Assembly (NCBI GenBank): GCA_016293805.1
Contig: JAEDDI010000005.1
Coordinates: 1-55,590, forward strand
Length of the DNA stretch: 55,590 bases
Direction of reading: 5' to 3'
Source: Bacillota bacterium
GTDB lineage: Bacteria > Bacillota > Clostridia > Peptostreptococcales > Anaerovoracaceae
Part shown: positions 8,258-16,225 of the stretch, one piece after another
Layout: every line of letters begins with the position of its first letter
How positions within the stretch are numbered: position 1 is the first letter of the stretch
Made by a program: the position numbers and the translations under genes
Notes under the pieces: model-generated
Database searches by the model: none
Seen by the model: the letters and a program-made list of their open reading frames with translations, nothing else
What the model was told of the DNA's origin: nothing

Positions 8258-8725
8258 TCATTCCTTCCTGTCGAATACAAGAATATATAAAATCATAAGT
8301 CCGCATCCTGTACAGATAAAAATGTCAGCCACATTAAAAACAGGATTCCATATCTTGAAATCAAGAAAATCTATCACATATCCATAAAGAGCTCTGTCAA
8401 CTATATTCCCTGTTCCTCCGGCAGCTATGAGTGAAAGTGCAAACCCCATCATCTTTGGAACGTTCCTTCCTCTGACTGCAAGATATATAACCACCGCAGT
8501 CAGAATCACTGCGGGAATCACTATAAGCACAGTGCTGTGCCCTGCCAGTATTCCGAATGCCGCTCCTTCGTTATGAATATATGTAATATGAAAGAACCCC
8601 TGTATTACGGGGACTGATTCCCCCGGTATCATAACAGATGACACAAATATTTTAACTGCCTGATCGACAATCAGGCATGCTGCAATAAGTAAAATATATA
8701 ACATATAAACAAAGGGGTGATGCAC
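8258..8725 (-). CDS. lspA: Lipoprotein signal peptidase LspA (SPase II)
   Basis: LspA is the membrane aspartyl protease that removes signal peptides from prolipoproteins. The 155 residues show four hydrophobic segments, the NEGAAFG motif and the two catalytic Asp motifs GNIVDR and NVADI. The likely start is GTG at 8725, with AGGAG nine bases upstream; the later ATG at 8704 has no ribosome site. The GTG lies in a GGGGTG/CACCCC hairpin, so access to it may be controlled. Likely clients here include the rhodanese and ApbE lipoproteins. Confidence 0.94.
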   Translation of the reverse strand: MHHPFVYMLYILLIAACLIVDQAVKIFVSSVMIPGESVPVIQGFFHITYIHNEGAAFGILAGHSTVLIVIPAVILTAVVIYLAVRGRNVPKMMGFALSLIAAGGTGNIVDRALYGYVIDFLDFKIWNPVFNVADIFICTGCGLMILYILVFDRKE

Positions 8726-8730
8726 ACCCC
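8707..8730 (-). terminator. Attenuator-like hairpin between divIVA and lspA, over the lspA start
   Basis: On the minus strand GGGGTG-TGCAT-CACCCC is followed by TTTGTTT, the shape of a Rho-independent terminator. The lspA GTG codon lies at the stem-loop junction and its ribosome site lies just upstream, so the hairpin could terminate divIVA transcripts or gate lspA translation. Confidence 0.6.
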
Positions 8731-8738
8731 CGCTCTCC

Positions 8739-9308
8739 TTATCTGATATTAATCATTGTCTTGGACATATCCTGTTCCTCTTCGGCAGCCGCTGACACTT
8801 TTTCTTCTTCACTGTCATCAAGCTCAGGAAGCTCCGCAATTATGTCATCCGCCTCCTCAAAGATTTCCTTTGAAAGAGTATCGAATCTGTCCATTTCATC
8901 TTCAAGCAGATTTCTGAATCTCTCCCTCAGATTTGTTACTCTGGCCTTGATTGATGCACTTTCGGATGCAAATCTTTCAGATGATTCTTTTGCTTCCCTG
9001 ATAATAATCTCAGCATCAAGCTGCGCATTCTTAAGTAAGAGTTCCGCACGTTTTTCAGCACTTGTAGAGATTTCTGTCATAAGCTTTCTGGCTGTCTCAA
9101 GTGTTGTGTACACCTGCTCCTCAGAGGCCTTGCTTCCTTCAATTTCAGCCTTTATTCTCTCATTTTCCTCCCTGAGAGCCTTGTTCTCTCTCATAAGTGA
9201 ATCAAATTCAACGATGAGAACATTGAGAAATTCATCAACTTCTTCTTCCTTGTATCCTCTCATTCCTCTTGAGAACTCTTTTGTTTCAATATCCGATAAT
9301 GTTATCAT
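8739..9308 (-). CDS. divIVA: DivIVA domain protein
   Basis: DivIVA-type proteins bind curved membrane at poles and septa and organise division and wall-growth machinery. The N-terminal 60 residues carry the signature SDIETKEFSRGMRGYKEEEVDEFL, followed by a long Glu/Lys-rich coiled coil to about residue 150 and an acidic tail. At 189 residues it is of normal length. It sits in the classic yggS-sepF-yggT-divIVA order downstream of the division cluster. Confidence 0.93.
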   Translation of the reverse strand: MITLSDIETKEFSRGMRGYKEEEVDEFLNVLIVEFDSLMRENKALREENERIKAEIEGSKASEEQVYTTLETARKLMTEISTSAEKRAELLLKNAQLDAEIIIREAKESSERFASESASIKARVTNLRERFRNLLEDEMDRFDTLSKEIFEEADDIIAELPELDDSEEEKVSAAAEEEQDMSKTMINIR

Positions 9309-9317
9309 TGCTCTCTC

Positions 9318-9599
9318 CTAAATCATAATCATATACAGCACTTTAATCAGTACTCTTTCAATTATCCCCAGCAGTATGAAAGCCAGAAAAACGGACCAGT
9401 CAATCATTCCGTTATTCCACCTGCTGATAAGTTTTCTGCACGGTGCAACAAGCCATTCTGTAAGATCTGTACAGATTCTGTCTATCTTTCCGATGACAGG
9501 ATTTCTCATGCCGTAAAGCCAGCTGCATACACACCTTGCCAGCAGCATCAGATATACAATGTTGCACATTATTCTGACTGCACTAATTAATACTACCAT
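9318..9599 (-). CDS. yggT: YggT family membrane protein
   Basis: A 93-residue protein with two hydrophobic helices (about 3-24 and 65-90) flanking a loop that contains the family motif WLVAPCRKLI and a YGMRNP turn. YggT proteins (YlmG in Bacillus, chloroplast CCB3 relatives) are implicated in envelope or division processes, but their biochemistry is not settled. Its ATG overlaps the end of sepF by seven bases. Confidence 0.9.
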   Translation of the reverse strand: MVVLISAVRIMCNIVYLMLLARCVCSWLYGMRNPVIGKIDRICTDLTEWLVAPCRKLISRWNNGMIDWSVFLAFILLGIIERVLIKVLYMIMI

Positions 9600-10084
9600 T
9601 TTTTCTGTCCTGTCGATGTTCCGAAATCAAATCCCTTGTGATCCACTGTTGAATGAATATCCACATTTTCAGGCGCAAAAATGAATATATTGTTTGCCAC
9701 CTTCTGAACATTTCCATTAAGAGCATATGTCGCTCCGCTGAGAAAATCGAAAATTTTCCTTGCAGTATCCGATTCAAGTCTTTCAAGATTCACAATAACC
9801 GGCTTTCTGCTCTTAAGATTATCAACAAGCTTAGGTGCCTCTTCGAATCCCTTCGGTTCAAGAACAATCATCTTAAAAGGATGAGTGTTGACAGTTACCC
9901 CTCTCTGCATATTTACCACCTTGCTTTCTTTCGAGTCCGACCTGCGTGTATCTACAGAAGTTCTGGGCTGCATATCTTTCTTTTCCATTCTGGATGCCTC
10001 GGCCCTGATTTCCTCTTCTGTTATTTCATCGTCATCAAACTCTTCTATTCCTACCAGATCCTTAAATTTATCAACAAAACTCAT
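9593..10084 (-). CDS. sepF: Cell division protein SepF
   Basis: SepF polymerises into rings that align FtsZ filaments and anchor them to the membrane. The 163 residues show an amphipathic N-terminus (MSFVDKFKDLVG), a low-complexity acidic and charged linker, and the SepF core from about residue 70, with RKPVIVNLERLE, ARKIFDFLSGATYAL and VANNIFIFAPENV. It is coupled to yggT by overlapping codons and follows yggS by 13 bases. Confidence 0.95.
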   Translation of the reverse strand: MSFVDKFKDLVGIEEFDDDEITEEEIRAEASRMEKKDMQPRTSVDTRRSDSKESKVVNMQRGVTVNTHPFKMIVLEPKGFEEAPKLVDNLKSRKPVIVNLERLESDTARKIFDFLSGATYALNGNVQKVANNIFIFAPENVDIHSTVDHKGFDFGTSTGQKKW

Positions 10085-10097
10085 TTTCTTCCTCCCG

Positions 10098-10799
10098 CTA
10101 TTTCCTGCTGTAATCTCTCTCGCCGAATATGGCTGTACCTACTCTGATCAGATTTGATCCTTCTCTGATTGCAACTTCAAAATCATGGGACATGCCCATT
10201 GAAAGATATTTAAAATCAAGCCTGTCATGACTGATTTTACTGAATTTATTGTAGAGGTTCTTCACTTCCCTGAAGTACACGCCTGCATCCTCAGGATTAT
10301 CAGCATAAGGCGCAATGCACATAAGACCTCTGATGCGAACATTTGGACATGTGTCAAGTATTTCTCGAATAACACCTTCGGTCTCGTCTGTTGTAAGCCC
10401 GAATTTACTCTCTTCCTCTGCAGAATTAACCTGAATCAGAATATCCATCACCAGACTGTGCTGGGCTGCCCTCTTGTCTATTTCACGTGCAAGATGCACA
10501 GAATCCACGGAATGAATCATGCTGACCTTGTCGATAATATATTTTACCTTGTTTGTCTGCAGATGTCCAATAAGATGCCATCTTACAGGTTTGACACTGT
10601 CGAACTTGTCCATTATCTCCTGGACCTTGTTCTCTCCTATATCAGTTATGCCGGCATCGACTGCCTCGTTTATCTCTTCCGCTGTCCTTGTCTTGGTTAC
10701 AGCACAAAGAAGAATATCTTCCGGATTTCTCCCGCATGCCATGGCAGCATCGGCCTTGATGTTCTGTATTTTCTCTATATTTTTCTTAATATCAGACAC
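10098..10799 (-). CDS. yggS: YggS/PLPBP family pyridoxal-phosphate homeostasis protein
   Basis: YggS proteins bind PLP in an alanine-racemase-like TIM barrel and keep free PLP in balance, without racemase activity. The PLP lysine lies in the CAVTKTRTAEEI segment; HLIGHLQTNKVK, HSVDS, SAEEESKFGL and MGMSHDFEVAI are family signatures. I chose the GTG at 10799, with AAGGA nine bases before it, rather than a GTG at 10820 that overlaps the preceding stop. Length is 233 residues, normal for the family. Confidence 0.93.
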   Translation of the reverse strand: MSDIKKNIEKIQNIKADAAMACGRNPEDILLCAVTKTRTAEEINEAVDAGITDIGENKVQEIMDKFDSVKPVRWHLIGHLQTNKVKYIIDKVSMIHSVDSVHLAREIDKRAAQHSLVMDILIQVNSAEEESKFGLTTDETEGVIREILDTCPNVRIRGLMCIAPYADNPEDAGVYFREVKNLYNKFSKISHDRLDFKYLSMGMSHDFEVAIREGSNLIRVGTAIFGERDYSRK

Positions 10800-10816
10800 T
10801 GTTTCACATCCTTTCG

Positions 10817-11776
10817 TCACGGATTCCTGATAAGTTCATCATATATCTTAATTGTGAGTACTTCATTTCCCTCACTGTCATAGTATTTATCTGATGATAC
10901 AATTGACTTTTCACCATCATCAAGCAGAATATTGACAGGCTTGAACACAAATTCTCCATAAGTGTTTCTCACCATTACACCCTTGACACCCTTCTCCTCT
11001 GTTATACAGCTGTCCGGAACAACAAGTCCGCTGACACTCCTGGTAACAACAGTCGCGTCTTTAACTCTTGTGTCTGAAAGCTCGCTGTAGTATCTGTTGC
11101 ATTTGAGGGATACTCTGTATACCGTTCCCTGTTTCTTTACAGAACTGACTGATGCGGTAACACTGCCGTCTTCAAATATGACTGTGACAACACTGCCTTT
11201 TTCATATCTTGCTGCCGTTTCCTCATCTGTCCAGAACAGCATATACCACTTCTCATTCCTGTATATCTTGTACAGCGGCTCTCCTGCAGTAACAGCATCT
11301 CTTGAAAGATTTACAAATGAGTTATCCATATTCTTCACATCATCAAATGTGATATTCTTAAGATTGGCAAAAGACATAACATTCTCATTGCCGTCAATCA
11401 TATAACTCACAACGCCGTTTATTGCAGCCCTGCAGTCTGAAGTCTCCCTGAGAGTATCTCCCAGTTTCTCAATCTCTTCCCTGTAGTTTTGCTCTCCTGT
11501 ACTTCCTTCTTCAATCTCTGCTATTTTAGTATTTCTGCGAACCTTGATTCCCTCATCTGCAGCAAGCTTCACGCTGCCGGAAACCGCCGGTGCATAGACC
11601 TTCTCATTTCTCACAAAATAGCATGTAATACTGTCTGTTTCCTCTAGAGTTCCATATTCTGCCGTTACTGTCTTGGTCATCTCATCTGACACTTCAGGCA
11701 GCACATAAATGACAGCAATAAGAACAAGTGTCACAGCAGCAAGTATATAAATAAGTCTGTTTTTCCTCTTAAGCAT
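10817..11776 (-). CDS. HlyD-like membrane-anchored protein of the sepF cluster
   Basis: A 319-residue protein with one N-terminal membrane helix (about 8-26) and an extracytoplasmic region. Residues 60-90 resemble a biotinyl-lipoyl-like hairpin (VYAPAVSGSVKLAADEG), and later beta-rich segments resemble membrane fusion proteins. Proteins of this type are often found between AbiEi-like or other genes and yggS-sepF in Clostridia. No ABC exporter is adjacent, so a structural or division-linked role is as likely as transport. It is followed by yggS 17 bases downstream. Confidence 0.72.
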   Translation of the reverse strand: MLKRKNRLIYILAAVTLVLIAVIYVLPEVSDEMTKTVTAEYGTLEETDSITCYFVRNEKVYAPAVSGSVKLAADEGIKVRRNTKIAEIEEGSTGEQNYREEIEKLGDTLRETSDCRAAINGVVSYMIDGNENVMSFANLKNITFDDVKNMDNSFVNLSRDAVTAGEPLYKIYRNEKWYMLFWTDEETAARYEKGSVVTVIFEDGSVTASVSSVKKQGTVYRVSLKCNRYYSELSDTRVKDATVVTRSVSGLVVPDSCITEEKGVKGVMVRNTYGEFVFKPVNILLDDGEKSIVSSDKYYDSEGNEVLTIKIYDELIRNP

Positions 11777-11814
11777 CTCTAATACACTCCCATATCATGA
11801 TACACCAACACGGC

Positions 11815-12429
11815 TCAGATTTCAATGTCAGTCGTGTAATGTTCAGAAAGGAGCACGTTCATTACCTCTTTAATTTTATCCGTGAGATTCATAATTTCGG
11901 AATACTCAAAAAGACGGCGCACATCCTTATTGATATCACGTGCATATGCATTGAGAGCTTCAGCAAATGCATCATCTGCTATTCTTCTTCTGTATCTGAA
12001 AAGGTCACACACGGTACGCTCCCTGTTGTATATGTCCAAAAAGGAATTTCCGAAACTGTCTGTGGTTCTGCCAAGATCAATAAGTTCTCCCCGGATGAAA
12101 TACGGTCTGAAACTGATGCACTCCATAGACAGCTTTGACCGCGAAACACTTCTTGGAAGAGCTACATTCCAGATATCAGGCCTGCTTCCGTATCCGTAAT
12201 GATACAGAGCTGACTGCATGCACACTATTCCCTCGGGCAGAACAGCTGAAAGTATGGCCTCATCCGACATTTCAGACAGACTGTAGTATCCGTGTCTTAT
12301 CCTTCTGATATATCCTCCTGCACACAGTCTGCTTATTTCGTAATTCTCAATTCCTCCCGCATTCAGAACTGAAGTCTTTGCTATCCCTCCGCAGTCCCGT
12401 ATTATTTTCTCTGCAAGATACAGCTTCAT
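11815..12429 (-). CDS. AbiEi-type antitoxin/transcriptional regulator, orphan
   Basis: The 204 residues fit the AbiEi antitoxin family of type IV toxin-antitoxin systems: an N-terminal winged helix (LAEKIIRDCGGIAKTSVLNAGG...GYIRRIRHGYYSL) followed by the AbiEi domain with QSALYHYG, a conserved RERTVCDLFRYRRRI segment and a C-terminal helical part. The cognate nucleotidyltransferase toxin AbiEii is not encoded nearby; the next gene is the HlyD-like one 38 bases downstream. It may therefore be a solitary regulator rather than part of a defence system. It has its own promoter. Confidence 0.8.
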   Translation of the reverse strand: MKLYLAEKIIRDCGGIAKTSVLNAGGIENYEISRLCAGGYIRRIRHGYYSLSEMSDEAILSAVLPEGIVCMQSALYHYGYGSRPDIWNVALPRSVSRSKLSMECISFRPYFIRGELIDLGRTTDSFGNSFLDIYNRERTVCDLFRYRRRIADDAFAEALNAYARDINKDVRRLFEYSEIMNLTDKIKEVMNVLLSEHYTTDIEI

Positions 12430-12453
12430 AATCTCAACCTCTTTCTAACGGTT

Positions 12454-12482
12454 ATTTTACCATATGTACTTTGCCTTTGCAA
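12454..12482 (-). promoter_or_regulatory. Promoter of the AbiEi-like gene
   Basis: On the minus strand TTGCAA and TAAAAT are separated by 17 bases, and TGG before the -10 gives an extended -10 character. Confidence 0.65.
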
Positions 12483-12540
12483 TATTAAAGAAATATAATA
12501 TAAATTTTGTTACTTAAATATTGCAATACTGCAGTAAATT

Positions 12541-12559
12541 AGCGGGAATTAATCCCGCT
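12541..12559 (-). terminator. Hairpin at the end of trmD
   Basis: AGCGGGA/TCCCGCT with a five-base loop contains the trmD stop codon in its loop. The T tract on the minus strand is short (AATTTA), so termination efficiency is uncertain. Confidence 0.55.
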
Positions 12560-13334
12560 CCAAAAGTGATTCCAGTATCTGTTTTTCTTCTTTTGAAAGA
12601 ATCCTGGGTTTTTTTACTCCCTTTCTCCGTTCTTCATCTTCCAGATGCCTTATCTTTCTCACATATTTCTCAAAAAGATCAGGACGTCTCTCCTTCGTAA
12701 GTTTAAGAGACTCCCCGTATCTCCAGAGGTCGATGAGCCTGTGGTTGCCTCCTGTCAGCACCTCAGGCACATCAAGCCCTTCGTAGCTTCTCGGCTGCGA
12801 ATACTGCGGATATTCAAGAAGTCCCGAGTACACAGATTCATCAAGCGCAGATGCACTGCCTGACAGAACCCCCGGTATCAGTCTTGCAACTGTGTCAACA
12901 AGAACCATGGCAGGAAGTTCTCCTCCTGTAAGTATGTAATCCCCAATGGAAATCTCCTCCATGCGGAAATGGTCTATAACTCTCTGATCCACACCTTCAT
13001 AGTGACCGCACAGAATCAGGACAGATTCTTCACATGCCAGCTCTTCCGCCAGCTTCCTGTCAAGCTGCCTTCCTCTCGGAGACATGTATATCATCCTTCG
13101 TCCTTCCGTCCCGACATCCCTTATACAGTCAAAAATCGGCTGAGGAAACATAACCATCCCCTGTCCTCCTCCGAAAGGATAATCGTCAACCTTCCTGTGT
13201 CTGTCGGATGAATACTCCCTTATATCATGAATCCCAATGTTCAGTATTCCGTTTTCTATCGCTCTGCCTGTTATGCTTCTGCCCAGAACCGGCATGAACA
13301 TATCAGGAAACAGAGTAAGTATATCTATCTTCAT
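12549..13334 (-). CDS. trmD: tRNA (guanine-37-N1)-methyltransferase TrmD
   Basis: TrmD methylates G37 of tRNAs to prevent +1 frameshifting. The 261 residues contain the SPOUT trefoil-knot features: DILTLFPDMF at the N-terminus, FGGGQGMVM, YMSPRG, LCGHYEGVDQRV and the YILTGGELPAMVLVDTVARLIPGVL block that binds S-adenosylmethionine. The start ATG overlaps the rimM stop by one base (TGATG). The rplS gene that usually follows trmD is not present. Confidence 0.97.
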   Translation of the reverse strand: MKIDILTLFPDMFMPVLGRSITGRAIENGILNIGIHDIREYSSDRHRKVDDYPFGGGQGMVMFPQPIFDCIRDVGTEGRRMIYMSPRGRQLDRKLAEELACEESVLILCGHYEGVDQRVIDHFRMEEISIGDYILTGGELPAMVLVDTVARLIPGVLSGSASALDESVYSGLLEYPQYSQPRSYEGLDVPEVLTGGNHRLIDLWRYGESLKLTKERRPDLFEKYVRKIRHLEDEERRKGVKKPRILSKEEKQILESLLERD

Positions 13335-13825
13335 CAGTCAAAAAGTCCCTCTATTATCCTTACGGTTATCTTCTTTTCATTTACATCCGTGCCGAGGATG
13401 TACTCGTCAACGCCCGGAATATATCCTTCTTTTCCATCCATATCTATCACATAAAGGGGCTGTGCTGTATTCTTCACGATATTCTTCAGGCTTCCTATTC
13501 TCACTCCGTCCTCTGATACCACATCAAACCCTATAAGATCTCTGATATAATATGTCCCTTCAGGCAGACTCGGAAGCTGAGACTCATCAATATATACATC
13601 CTTCCCTCTAAGCTTTTCAGCTGCATTCCTGTCCTGCACTTCATTCAGAAGGAGAACAACGAGGTTTTTCTGAATCCTCGCATTTTTCAGTCCGTACATT
13701 CTGTCATCTATATATATTCTTGTATATCTTTTATATCTTTCAGGTTCATCTCCGTAGTCATATACCTTGATTTCACCTTTAAGGCCCAATGCTCCGGTAA
13801 TCTGTCCAACCTTTATTCTGTCCAT
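13334..13825 (-). CDS. rimM: 16S rRNA processing protein RimM
   Basis: RimM assists maturation of the 30S head and binds ribosomal protein S19. The 163 residues show the N-terminal RimM beta barrel starting KVGQITGALGLKGEIKVY and the PRC-barrel domain with YYIRDLIGFDVV and the C-terminal YIPGVDEYI segment. It lies directly after a terminator-like hairpin, so its expression depends on read-through from the rpsP-khpA transcript. Confidence 0.95.
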   Translation of the reverse strand: MDRIKVGQITGALGLKGEIKVYDYGDEPERYKRYTRIYIDDRMYGLKNARIQKNLVVLLLNEVQDRNAAEKLRGKDVYIDESQLPSLPEGTYYIRDLIGFDVVSEDGVRIGSLKNIVKNTAQPLYVIDMDGKEGYIPGVDEYILGTDVNEKKITVRIIEGLFD

Positions 13826-13836
13826 CTGCTCTCCTT

Positions 13837-13870
13837 AAAAAACAGGGTGCATACCCTATATGCACCCCTG
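13837..13870 (-). terminator. Intrinsic terminator/attenuator between khpA and rimM
   Basis: On the minus strand the stem GGGTGCATA/TATGCACCC (with extra outer pairs around a bulged base) is followed by six Ts. The T tract runs directly into the AAGGAGAGCAG ribosome site of rimM, so this element sets how much of the ribosomal protein transcript continues into rimM-trmD. Confidence 0.85.
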
Positions 13871-13883
13871 AAAGTCATAAAAA

Positions 13884-14117
13884 CTACTGTACGATTTCTA
13901 CAACCACTTTCTTATTTGCCTTAGTTGCCGCTGCTTTTACTACGCTCCGAAGGGCTTTAGCTATCCGGCCCTGCTTGCCTATTACTTTACCCATATCATC
14001 CGGCGCAACTTTCAGCTCTATTACAATGGTAGAATTCCTACCGGCTTTTTCTGTAACTTCAACGGCATCCGGGTCTTCAACAAGTGACTTTGCAATCACT
14101 TCTACCAGTTTAACCAT
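13884..14117 (-). CDS. khpA: KH-domain RNA-binding protein KhpA
   Basis: A 77-residue single KH-domain protein with the GKVIGKQGRIAKALR version of the GxxG loop. KhpA works with KhpB in RNA chaperoning and control of cell elongation in Gram-positive bacteria. It lies 15 bases after rpsP, its conserved position. Confidence 0.94.
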   Translation of the reverse strand: MVKLVEVIAKSLVEDPDAVEVTEKAGRNSTIVIELKVAPDDMGKVIGKQGRIAKALRSVVKAAATKANKKVVVEIVQ

Positions 14118-14132
14118 TATTTCACCGCTTTC

Positions 14133-14375
14133 TTATTTGATGATACCGGAGTTCTTGAATAATTTTTTTACTGTCTCTGTAGGCTGAGCTCCGTTTGCTA
14201 ACCACTTCTGAGCCTTCTCTTCGTCAATTTTTATGTCCTTAGGCTCTGTCATAGGATTGTAGTATCCGATCTCTTCGATGAACTTTCCGTCTCTAGGTGT
14301 TCTTGAATCAGCAACAACAACTCTGTAAAAAGGCTTCTTGTGAGCTCCCATTCTCTTTAATCTGATTTTAACCAT
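14133..14375 (-). CDS. rpsP: 30S ribosomal protein S16
   Basis: An 80-residue basic protein with the full S16 signature: VKIRLKRMGAHKKPFYRVVVADSR near the start and FIEEIGYYNP in the middle, followed by the WLANGAQPTETVKKL helix. A strong TTTTTAGGAGGAAACTA region precedes the ATG. It is placed between ffh and khpA as in most Firmicutes. Confidence 0.97.
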   Translation of the reverse strand: MVKIRLKRMGAHKKPFYRVVVADSRTPRDGKFIEEIGYYNPMTEPKDIKIDEEKAQKWLANGAQPTETVKKLFKNSGIIK

Positions 14376-14435
14376 TAGTTTCCTCCTAAAAATTTATACT
14401 TTAATATTTATTTTAAAACTTACAAGTTTTATTAA

Positions 14436-15773
14436 CTAAAACAATCCTCTGAATGCACCCTTCTTCCTGAACTTACCGCCTGTAAACTGCTTCATCATCT
14501 TCTTGGTGTCTTCGTATTTTCTGATGAGACTGTTTATCTCGGAAACAGGAAGTCCGCATCCTGCTGAAATTCTTTTTCTTCTGCTGGAGTTGAGAATCTT
14601 AGGATTATCTCTCTCCTGCGGCGTCATCGAAAGGATAATTGCCTCCATGTGAGAAAACTCTTTTTCTGCCTTCTCTATATCCATGTCCTGACGCTGCTTT
14701 GCAGAAAATCCGGGCATAAGGTCAAGCATTGAACCGACTCCGCCCATCTTTCTGATCTGTCCGATCTGATCGAGAAAATCTTCGAGCGTGAACTGATTTT
14801 TCCTGAGCCGCTCTTCTAATTTTGCCGCCTTTTCCTCATCAATGGCCTCCTGCGCCTTTTCAACAAGAGATACAACATCTCCCATTCCAAGTATTCTGCT
14901 GGCCATTCTCTCCGGATGGAAAGGTTCAAGAGCGTCAAATTTTTCGCCGACTCCGATGAATTTGATAGGCTTGCCTGTAACACTCTTTGCCGATAGAGCA
15001 GCACCGCCCCTTGAATCGCCGTCGAGCTTGGTCATTATAATGCCGTCCACGCCAAGTCTGTCGTTAAAGCCCTCGGCAGCGTTCACAGCATCCTGACCTG
15101 TAAGCGCGTCAAGAACAAGAAGTATCTCATGAGGTTTGATACCGTTCCTGATTCTTACAAGCTCTTCCATAAGTTCTTCATCTATCTGAAGACGTCCTGC
15201 AGTATCGACTATCAGAACATCAAAGCCTTTCAGTTCAGCATGCCTTGCGGCTGCTTTTGCTATGTCCTCCGGCACATTTGTTGTTCTGTCTGTATATACA
15301 GGAACATCAATCTGCTTCCCTACTACCTCGAGCTGATCTATAGCAGCAGGTCTGTACACGTCACATGCGCAAAGCATCGGTTTTTTGCCTTCTTTCTTGA
15401 GATAGGCAGCCAGTTTCCCGCATGTTGTTGTTTTACCTGTACCCTGAAGACCCACTATCATATAAATGGAGAATCCTCTTGGTGAATATGTGAGTTTGCT
15501 GTTTGCTCCTCCCATAAGGGCAGCCAGTTCATCATTAACAATCTTGACTATCTGCTGACCCGGCGTCACGCTCCTTAATATTTCCTCGCCCAGAGCCTTC
15601 TCCCTGACTGATGAAACGAATTCTTTAACAACCTTAAAGTTGACATCCGCTTCAAGAAGTGCCAGTTTAATCTCACGCATGGCATTGTTAACATCAGCCT
15701 CAGTAATAGTGCCCTGATTCTTAAGTCCTTTGAAAACTCCCTGCAGTTTTTCGGATAATCCTTCAAATGCCAT
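14436..15773 (-). CDS. ffh: Signal recognition particle protein Ffh
   Basis: Ffh (SRP54) binds signal sequences and the SRP RNA, and docks with FtsY. The 445 residues show the N domain, the G domain with P-loop GLQGTGKTTTCGKLA, the DVYRPAAIDQL motif, DTAGR and TKLDGDSRGGAALS, and a methionine-rich M domain with the SRRKRISAGCG RNA-binding segment. The start lies three bases after the ylxM stop, so the two are coupled. Confidence 0.97.
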   Translation of the reverse strand: MAFEGLSEKLQGVFKGLKNQGTITEADVNNAMREIKLALLEADVNFKVVKEFVSSVREKALGEEILRSVTPGQQIVKIVNDELAALMGGANSKLTYSPRGFSIYMIVGLQGTGKTTTCGKLAAYLKKEGKKPMLCACDVYRPAAIDQLEVVGKQIDVPVYTDRTTNVPEDIAKAAARHAELKGFDVLIVDTAGRLQIDEELMEELVRIRNGIKPHEILLVLDALTGQDAVNAAEGFNDRLGVDGIIMTKLDGDSRGGAALSAKSVTGKPIKFIGVGEKFDALEPFHPERMASRILGMGDVVSLVEKAQEAIDEEKAAKLEERLRKNQFTLEDFLDQIGQIRKMGGVGSMLDLMPGFSAKQRQDMDIEKAEKEFSHMEAIILSMTPQERDNPKILNSSRRKRISAGCGLPVSEINSLIRKYEDTKKMMKQFTGGKFRKKGAFRGLF

Positions 15774-15776
15774 AAT

Positions 15777-16133
15777 CTACTCCATATTATCTATATCTTT
15801 TCTTATCTCACTGAGAGCCTCCGAGAGCTCTCCGTTGTCTGAATTCTCAACAATCAGATTCTCAAGTTTCCGGTCTATCCTCTCGATGAGATTTCTCGTA
15901 TCTGCAAATTTCTTCACAAGGCCCAGCTTATCCTCATATGCCAGCAGAGCCTTTTCGGCTTTCTTCAGAGAGTCGTGAACTCCCGCCCTGGAAATTCCGA
16001 ACTCATCTGCAATCTCCGAAAGCGAAAGGTTCTCTTCATGATACAGGTTCATAACCTCCTGCTGTCTCCTGGAAAGAAGCTCTCCATAGAAATCGTAAAG
16101 AAGACTGATTTCCAGCACATCATCTACAAACAT
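15777..16133 (-). CDS. ylxM: YlxM-family helix-turn-helix protein
   Basis: A 118-residue sigma-70 region-4-like protein with LLSRRQQEVMNLYHEENLSLSEIADEFG and ISRAGVHDSLKKAEKAL forming the helix-turn-helix. It is found next to ffh in most Firmicutes and is thought to act with SRP components, though its exact role is unresolved. An AAGGAAGG ribosome site lies upstream. Confidence 0.93.
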   Translation of the reverse strand: MFVDDVLEISLLYDFYGELLSRRQQEVMNLYHEENLSLSEIADEFGISRAGVHDSLKKAEKALLAYEDKLGLVKKFADTRNLIERIDRKLENLIVENSDNGELSEALSEIRKDIDNME

Positions 16134-16167
16134 GAAACAACCTTCCTTTTCAAAACATCACCAGTAT

Positions 16168-16196
16168 AATTTAACACAATGCAAAACAGGTGTCAA
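16168..16196 (-). promoter_or_regulatory. Promoter of the ylxM-ffh-rpsP operon
   Basis: On the minus strand TTGACA, a 17-base spacer and TAAATT precede ylxM by about 35 bases. The -35 hexamer lies inside the 3' arm of the yeiH terminator stem. Confidence 0.75.
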
Positions 16197-16214
16197 GCTT
16201 TTTTGCTTAACACC
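16182..16214 (-). terminator. Terminator of yeiH
   Basis: On the minus strand GGTGTTAAGC pairs over ten positions (one G-U) with GCTTGACACC around an AAAAAA loop, followed by TGTTTTG. It closes the DUF2007-yeiH unit. Confidence 0.75.
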
Positions 16215-16225
16215 ATAATTATTCA

